In this document: positions 58,600-64,000 of the stretch, in pieces
Layout: each line of letters opens with the position of its first letter
Position numbering within the stretch: the first letter of the stretch is position 1
NCBI GenBank assembly: GCA_021464415.1
Contig: JAKCWG010000685.1
Location: forward strand, 124,001-188,000
Reading direction: 5' to 3'
Source: Lonicera japonica
Lineage: Eukaryota; Streptophyta; Magnoliopsida; Dipsacales; Caprifoliaceae
Length of the DNA: 64,000 nucleotides
The notes under the pieces: generated by a model
What the model was told of the DNA's origin: nothing
The model's input: the letters and a program-made list of their open reading frames with translations, nothing else
Databases searched by the model: none
Position numbers and translations under genes: made by a program

Positions 58600-58895
58600 A
58601 ATAAAAAGTTAATTTAGGAAGTTTTGATTTCCAAACTAGCACGATTTTGGCACTGTTAAAATTCGTTCCAAATTGTACAAATAAAAAAATCACATGTGGT
58701 CAAATAAAAAAGGACGCGTGGGAAATGACTTATATATTGGTGAAAAAAGGAAATGGATCTTACACAGTTTATAATGGATCTGGCACGGTTTTGAACTTCA
58801 AAAAAATACCACTCCACTTTTGGCACAGCTTCGGGCCATTCCAGATTTTTTGGCACGGTTTGGAGCCATATCTGTTTGGCATTTCTGGTGTAGTG
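58600..58895. mobile_element. Possible CACTA-type terminus in TNL-2 intron 4
   Basis: The right edge reads, on the minus strand, CACTACACCAGAAATGCC, typical of CACTA elements. Inside are repeats of ttggcac..g. The segment from about 58400 is absent from the matching TNL-1 intron. I could not find the other terminus or a 3-bp target repeat. Confidence 0.35.
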
Positions 58896-59961
58896 AGACA
58901 TAACTACAAATTATTTAACATACACGTGTATTTATCCTGTGTGACACAAAATTAGATGTATAAAAGAAATTGATTGCCCTCATCCCGAGGTTGATCATCT
59001 GCTTTTGAGGTAAAAGATGGATACTATAATTTCAAAAGAGGAAAAAAAGATAGCATATACAAACATAATTTTGATATTATATTTAATATACATAGTTAAA
59101 GAACTTTTGAACTATTAACAAAAATTGGTATTTTAATAAATAACATAATTTAGCAGGTGAATTATATGTACGGCGGATAGAAACAAAATAGCTTGTAGAG
59201 TAATCAAAAAATATTTACTAACATCAAAAGGACAAACATGTACCCTATTTATAGTACACCAAGTCTAATCTTACTCAAATTACGTTAAATCCTAGTAAAT
59301 CTGAAATAGTCATATTTCTAAACTTAAAATTTAATCCAAATAAAAGAATGTAAGTATGTAACTATAAATTTATAATTAAAAAAGTTAATATTTTACTGTC
59401 CAAATATAATAAATTATTGGTGGAAGAATTATAGTGGCTTACAACAAAAAAAGGACTTTTGTCGGAATCTTAATATAAATATAATATTTTATATGTTAAT
59501 TTAAAGTGTTTTATATTAAAATCCTAATGAAAATAAAATAGAAAATTAGGAATTCTTTAATTAAAAACTACTTGATTGCTTAAAAACCAAATATAATATA
59601 GGATTTAATGTCTAAGATTTTAACTAAAAAAAGTATGTTTGTTTTATAATTAATTCCTAACCAAAAGAATAAATAGAGTAGGATTTTTGAATTAAATAAG
59701 TATTTATAAACTAAAGACCAAATAGAGTAGGATTTTGACTAAAATAATAATAATTAAATTACCATTTTAGTTCATAACCAAAAATCAAATAGGGTAAATT
59801 TTGAGTAGAATAGATATTCCTACCCAAAAGATAAAATAGAGTAAATATAATTTTAACTCTAAAAAAAAGATTACGATTTTTATAATAATTATAGATATAT
59901 ATGGATACAGACATATATTAGCTTCGTTTTAATTAACATTAATGTGATTCATGTGGCCCAG

Positions 59962-60571
59962 GAAGAGGAGGAGGGAGCTTTTGATTTTGGGATATTTAGC
60001 ACATATTTTCCGGTGGGGAGATTTTCGATGTTTTCCCAAGAAAAAAATTAAGGGATCTTCAATATATTTTACGGTGCCTTCACATTCTCCTCAAAGGATT
60101 CGATGCTTGAATGTGTACTGTACGTACGGATGTCCTAAAGATGATGATGTTGCTGTAGTGGCTCCTCGTGCAAGAATTAGAGAAGTCAATAGACGCTTTT
60201 TTCGTATAGCTGTTAAAATCGAGAATAAGACGAAGGATCACACATGGATACATGTCCCCTGGAATTTTAAGTTTCCAAGTATTCATGATTGGGAATGGCT
60301 GAGCAAATGGAGTTTTGGGAATCAGATGGAGGTTGGAGATGAAATTATTGTTACGTTTGATTGCTATGATAAATATGAGATAAAGGAGTGTGGTGTCAAT
60401 ATTTTGTACGGTGACCAAGAAGACGAGAACGGAATCACAACTATAGAGAAGTCACATCATGATTTTCCAGCATTCCAGTTGAGCTCAGGAGCATACTTCC
60501 TATGCCAAATGTTTGAGGACTTCCTTGACAAAGATTATCTGCCCCCAAAAGATAACAATATACGTTGCTAA
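59962..60571 (+). pseudogene. TNL-2 exon 5, C-JID domain with +1 frameshift
   Basis: After the acceptor GTGGCCCAG it encodes EEEEGAFDFGIFSTYFPVGR, then an A-run of seven (60041-60047) moves the frame and gives a TAA at once. The downstream frame continues to TAA 60569-60571 with GSSIYFTVPSHSPQRI, NVYCTYGCPKDDDVAVVA, KIENKTKDHTWIH and HHDFPAFQLSSGAYFLC. Length is 610 nt, not a multiple of three, against 603 in TNL-1. Confidence 0.85.
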
Positions 60572-60984
60572 TTTCAGTGGTTTGCATCTTTTGCCCTCCT
60601 ATTGATTTTGCACTTGCAGAAACAAGCATCAATTTTTGCTTTTGATGATGATATTGTATGTAACATGCACTCTAAAATCTACATTTACCTTCTTTTCCAG
60701 GAACAGAAGAAAATAATACTGTATGTGTTTTGCAATTGAGCCTCATACAGAGATAACAACAGAAAACTGAATGTTGTGCAAAGGGAATCCAAAAGTCTCT
60801 TGTAGATCAAGGTGACTAGTATAATCTTTCCCTCTTTTTTTACTTGCTAAATTTATCGACTTATAAATTGACAGATTTTGTGTTCAATTTCTAATAGGTT
60901 TAGGCTTTGCTTGTTTCTTAGTCCATGATGTTATCAAATGGAGCCTAAGATCGAATCCACCTTTTTTTTTTTTTGCTTGTGGAG
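60572..60984 (+). other. TNL 3' flank module, copy 3
   Basis: Follows 27075-27524 closely, from ttcagtggtttgcatctttt to the copia-3 LTR start at 60985. Probable 3' UTR of TNL-2. Confidence 0.65.
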
Positions 60985-61925
60985 TAGTTAGGCAATCAAA
61001 ACAACTACCCCACATGCTTTGGCAGATTGCTGATATTAAGCCTTGTGCTTGCATAGATTGCTTAGATCAACGCAATGGTTTAAGCTTATGTTTATATTAT
61101 TTCCTTATTTGTATAGTTGACAAGTTATGTATAATATGTACAAATTTTTGCTTTCAATTTTTTGGCATCTCTTAAGGATCTCAATCTATCTCTGAGTATT
61201 TGCAGCATGCTAAGGCCTTGTCCGACTCATTGGCCTCCATCAACGAACTAGTCTCTAATACCAATTTGGTATGTTGTCTTCTTCATGGCCTTGGTCATGA
61301 CTACGCAATGCTCGTGTCAGCTATTCTTAATTTTCCACCACTTCCACACTTCGAAGATTTGCGTGCTCAGCTCCTCACCTTTGAAAATCATATTTCTACA
61401 CCGTCAAAGCCCACTCGAACTGCCCTTTTGGCCACTCAGTCCTATTGGCTATGTTGGTCTCTAGCTCAACAATCCAATTGATTTCATTCAGGACCTCATA
61501 CCAACAGAATCCATCGAAATAGGAAATCTAACTGTGCTTCTCCTAATCCTGACAACATAAATCAAGGTAACCACAACTGAAACAACCGAAATCACCAATT
61601 CAACGACTTGAATAAATAACCAATCCCCTAGCCCTGTTTGTCAGCTTTGCATTCAACCTGGTAATTCAGCGGTGACTTACTCCCATCGATACGTGCCTCC
61701 ACAGCTCCACCCCTCCCTTTTTCTTTGGGCTCCTCAGTTGATTATAGCTATGCATCGCCATTGACTTCAGCTGTACTCGACCATCTCCCCAATGGCTTTC
61801 CTGGTCTCCAACTCTCCAACCATGGCTATCAACCATAGCAAGCCTTTGATCTAATTTGGTACCCCGATACTGGTGCCACCCACCACAAGATTATTTGACC
61901 TCAAAAGCTTACAATGAACTTCACT
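60985..61925 (+). mobile_element. copia-3 remnant: LTR part, gag and protease pieces
   Basis: 60985 to about 61150 matches the LTR at 27525-27760 (TAGTTAGGCAATC, first TG mutated). From about 61150, a gag piece encodes LQHAKALSDSLASINELVSN, LLHGLGHDYAMLVSAILNFP and LRAQLLTFENHI, typical of the copia gag domain. Near 61855-61900 is WYPDTGATHH, a protease active-site motif. Stops and deletions are frequent. Homology to the TNL 3' flank resumes at 61927. Confidence 0.78.
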
Positions 61926-61926
61926 G

Positions 61927-63340
61927 ATTCAGTGGTTTGCAGCTTATCCTCTCCTATTTGATTTTGCACTATAGAAACAAGCATCACTTTTTATTGTGAT
62001 GATGATATATATTGAATGTAACACACTAAATCTACTTTTTACATTGTTTCCCCTAAAATAGGTGGAAAAATCCACTGTCCTAAAGATTTTGTTGCCCTAA
62101 ACATTTTGCAGTTGAGGTTACAATAAGAAAGCCAAAGACAGCGATGACAATTGCCGGTGATGAAAAGAGTAACGAAGACTTGAGTAAAAAGGGAATCCAA
62201 AAAACTCTCTTGTAGATGATGGTGATCTCAGTATAATCTTCCTTTCTCTTTTTTACTTGCTAAATTTATGAAAATATGTGAAAGTATTGAATTATGTGTT
62301 CAATTCCCAGTAGGTTTAGGCTTGCTCGTTTCTTCATCCCAGTACTCTATGGCTTGTTTGGTCTATGAAATGTACACCCATAAAAAGGAGTTGAAGGTGT
62401 TGAGACTATAAATCCCATATATGGAAGTTGTATCCTTGGAAAGCAATGTTTAATATTTAGCCAATTGGTTTGGGTTGGATGCTTCGAACCATAATATGGT
62501 ATCGTAGAGTGGGTTATTCACCCTTGTGTCAGGCCCAACAGTCACACAATCCAAACTCTAATACCTCTGCCCGTAGAGCTAGGTCTGACCTATCCACGTA
62601 TGTTTTGTGCCTTATGGTTTTTCTAGGATTGTTCTATTCTTGTCATTTTTATACTACGTCAAAATGCAGCGCTAGAAACTAGTATTAGATGATTAACAAT
62701 CTGGAGCCAGGATGTAATAGAAAGGATTAATGACGCGGAGGCAGAGACAACATTCTAAAAAAAATCTTATTTTTATTTACCGAATTGGAATTTAAACTAT
62801 GATATCTTCTTAGATTAATGAATAGGACGAAGGAATGACTAACGGTTGCAATTGCAGAGAGCAGTCTGCATATTTTAGAGGGTACTGTTGTCATGCAATT
62901 AAGTTTTTATAATGAAAAGTTGTAAATGTCAATGTAAATGTAAATACACAAACTTGAACATTTTTGTTTTCTTTCTTTTGTTTGAAATTTGGCAATTGTA
63001 TGCCAAACATAATAAACAGGGAAAATGCAAGCAAGAAGTTAAATCCCACTCCCCTTTTTTTTTCCTTTTCTGATTAAAAAAGGTATTAGTGTATAGTTTA
63101 ACGTATATTTCAAGATAGTTGAAGTTTCATGAATCTATCCTAATTATGTTCCTTGCATCATCCTCCTTGTTTCCCAAATTAAAAGTCAACTATCATTTTC
63201 TAGAATGTGCCAAATAAAGAGGCACCTTTCTGCAAACAATATACCAAATCTCACGATAATAGAACCAGTTTATTCATTGATTACATTTTAATTTATCACT
63301 GATCAGCAATGTATAGAGGAGGTAAGATATTTATAAATGC
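61927..63340 (+). other. TNL 3' flank module, copy 4
   Basis: Follows 15003-16470: gattcagtggtttgcagctt, gatgatgatatatattgaatg, the TRIM-like repeat, the gacgaaggaatgac block and the gccaaa..aataaacagggaaaatgcaagca block. No TNL exon precedes it here, because the copia-3 remnant takes that place. Confidence 0.65.
62398..62496 (+). mobile_element. Short LTR-like repeat (TRIM-like), copy 3
   Basis: TGTTGAGACTATAAATCCC to CTTCGAACCATAATA, followed by TGGTATCGTAGAG. Same position in the flank module as 15414-15524. Confidence 0.5.
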
Positions 63341-63364
63341 ATATAGCATCACTAAGTGACGCTT

Positions 63365-63430
63365 TATAGATTCAGTGGTTTGCATCTTTTACCCTCCAAA
63401 TTGATTTTGCACTTGCAGAAACAAGCATCA

Positions 63431-63493
<63 letters not shown>

Positions 63494-64000
63494 TTGATGA
63501 TGATATTGTATGTATCATTCCAAAATCTACATTTTACATTTTCCCCCTAAAATAGGTGTAAAAAGCCTCTAGCCTAAAGATTTTGTTGTCCTAAACATTT
63601 TCCAGTTGAGTTTACAATGAAAGCAATGAGAGCCGCAGGCAGACATGACAATTGAATGTGGTGCAAAGAGAAATTGAGACATGAGCAAAAATGGAATCCA
63701 AAAGTCTCTTTTAGATCAAGGTGACGTCATTAAAATCTTTCCCTTTCTTTTTTACTTGCTAAATTTTTTTACCCTGAAATTGACAGATTATGTGTTGAAT
63801 TCCTAGTAGGTTTAGGCTTTGCTTGTTACTTAGTCCTAGTAGATTTAGGCTTGTTTAGTCTAAGGAACCCTTAAAAGGAATTGAAAGGATCATAATTGTA
63901 ATAGACTCTTTAGAGATACACAATTTAAGAAGCCACTATTTTTGCCGATGAAGTAATGTAGGACATGACTTAAACATACCCATTTGATTATATTTTGTGT
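63365..64000 (+). other. TNL 3' flank module, copy 5 (runs off the window)
   Basis: Starts tagattcagtggtttgcatctt and continues like 27075-27480, with an ATT microsatellite inserted at the acaagcatcaatt position. It shows that the TNL array continues, or once continued, to the right. Confidence 0.6.
63431..63494. repeat. (ATT)n microsatellite, about 21 units
   Basis: An uninterrupted ATT run of about 64 bp within the TNL 3' flank module. A likely length-polymorphic marker. Confidence 0.95.

Larger units (their letters stand above)
53622..60571 (+). pseudogene. TNL-2: TIR-NBS-LRR resistance gene, five exons, one stop and one frameshift
   Basis: Exons: 53622-54142 (TIR), 55337-56426 (NB-ARC), 56510-56929 (linker and LRR), 57026-57892 (LRR), 59962-60571 (C-JID). 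Exons 1-4 total 2898 nt, exactly 966 codons, and with exon 5 give about 1169 residues, normal for a TNL. All splice sites are GT...AG. Two lesions only: TAA at 55893-55895 between RNBS-B and GLPLA, and seven A at 60041-60047 where TNL-1 has six, which shifts exon 5. Read literally, the gene gives a 359-residue TIR plus partial NB-ARC protein. Whether this is a real truncated TN protein, a recent pseudogene or an assembly error cannot be decided here. It would act in the cytoplasm or nucleus as an immune receptor if restored by a functional allele. Confidence 0.88.

Noticed and set aside
63356..63550. Reading frame with a long poly-isoleucine run
   Set aside because: It is the translation of an ATT microsatellite inside a TNL 3' flank copy.

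Overview
The window is nuclear DNA of a flowering plant. It is AT-rich, with plant-type introns, Ty1/copia and Ty3/gypsy-like retroelements, a MULE, hAT-like, SINE and MITE insertions, and a cluster of TIR-NBS-LRR (TNL) disease-resistance genes. TNL genes of this kind point to a eudicot rather than a grass. I cannot name the genus. I see no rRNA gene, no intact tRNA gene and no bacterial feature.

Layout. 1-4270: a tandem-repeat array split by a 3.5-kb solo-LTR-like element (S1) that is rich in short hairpins. 4271-9191: mostly intergenic, with a broken two-exon fragment of an SPF30/SMNDC1-type splicing factor. 9192-14515: a Ty1/copia element with near-identical 257-bp LTRs and a 1377-codon gag-pol frame cut by three stop codons. 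Its 3' LTR abuts the last exon of a decapitated TNL (14516-15038). 18724-27074: TNL-1, a five-exon pseudogene. 27525-29024: an old copia LTR remnant and a TIR-exon fragment. 29883-33245: a six-unit hairpin tandem repeat, solo LTR S2 and a degenerate MULE transposase. 35961-37806: solo LTR S3, followed by another TNL exon relic. 38208-44886: a second, older copia element with solo LTR S4 nested in its reverse-transcriptase region. 44930-45987: solo LTR S5. 46798-49241: solo LTR S6, inserted into the first codons of a further TNL. 51560-60571: TNL-2, with a duplicated promoter region. TNL-2 is almost intact and carries one premature stop and one single-base frameshift. 60572-64000: repeated copies of the TNL 3' flank, with a copia gag-protease remnant between them.

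How it fits together. At least six TNL units or relics can be recognised (14516, 18724, 28845, 37948, 46775 and 53622), plus extra copies of their 5' and 3' flanks, so this is a tandem TNL cluster that has expanded and decayed. The exon-intron structures of TNL-1 and TNL-2 match base for base. Exons 3 and 4 are 420 and 867 nt in both. Exons 1 and 2 differ by 35 and 8 nt, which are exactly the two deletions visible in TNL-1. Shared insertions (a MITE in intron 1 and a copia LTR in the 3' flank) predate the duplication. A SINE in intron 1 of TNL-1, absent from the matching site in TNL-2, came later. No complete, undamaged protein-coding gene is visible in the window.

The most unusual signals are the short palindrome or hairpin families inside four separate long LTRs (S1, S4, S5, S6) and the 51-53 bp hairpin repeat at 29883-30170. 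In S1, loops are constant while stems change in matched pairs.
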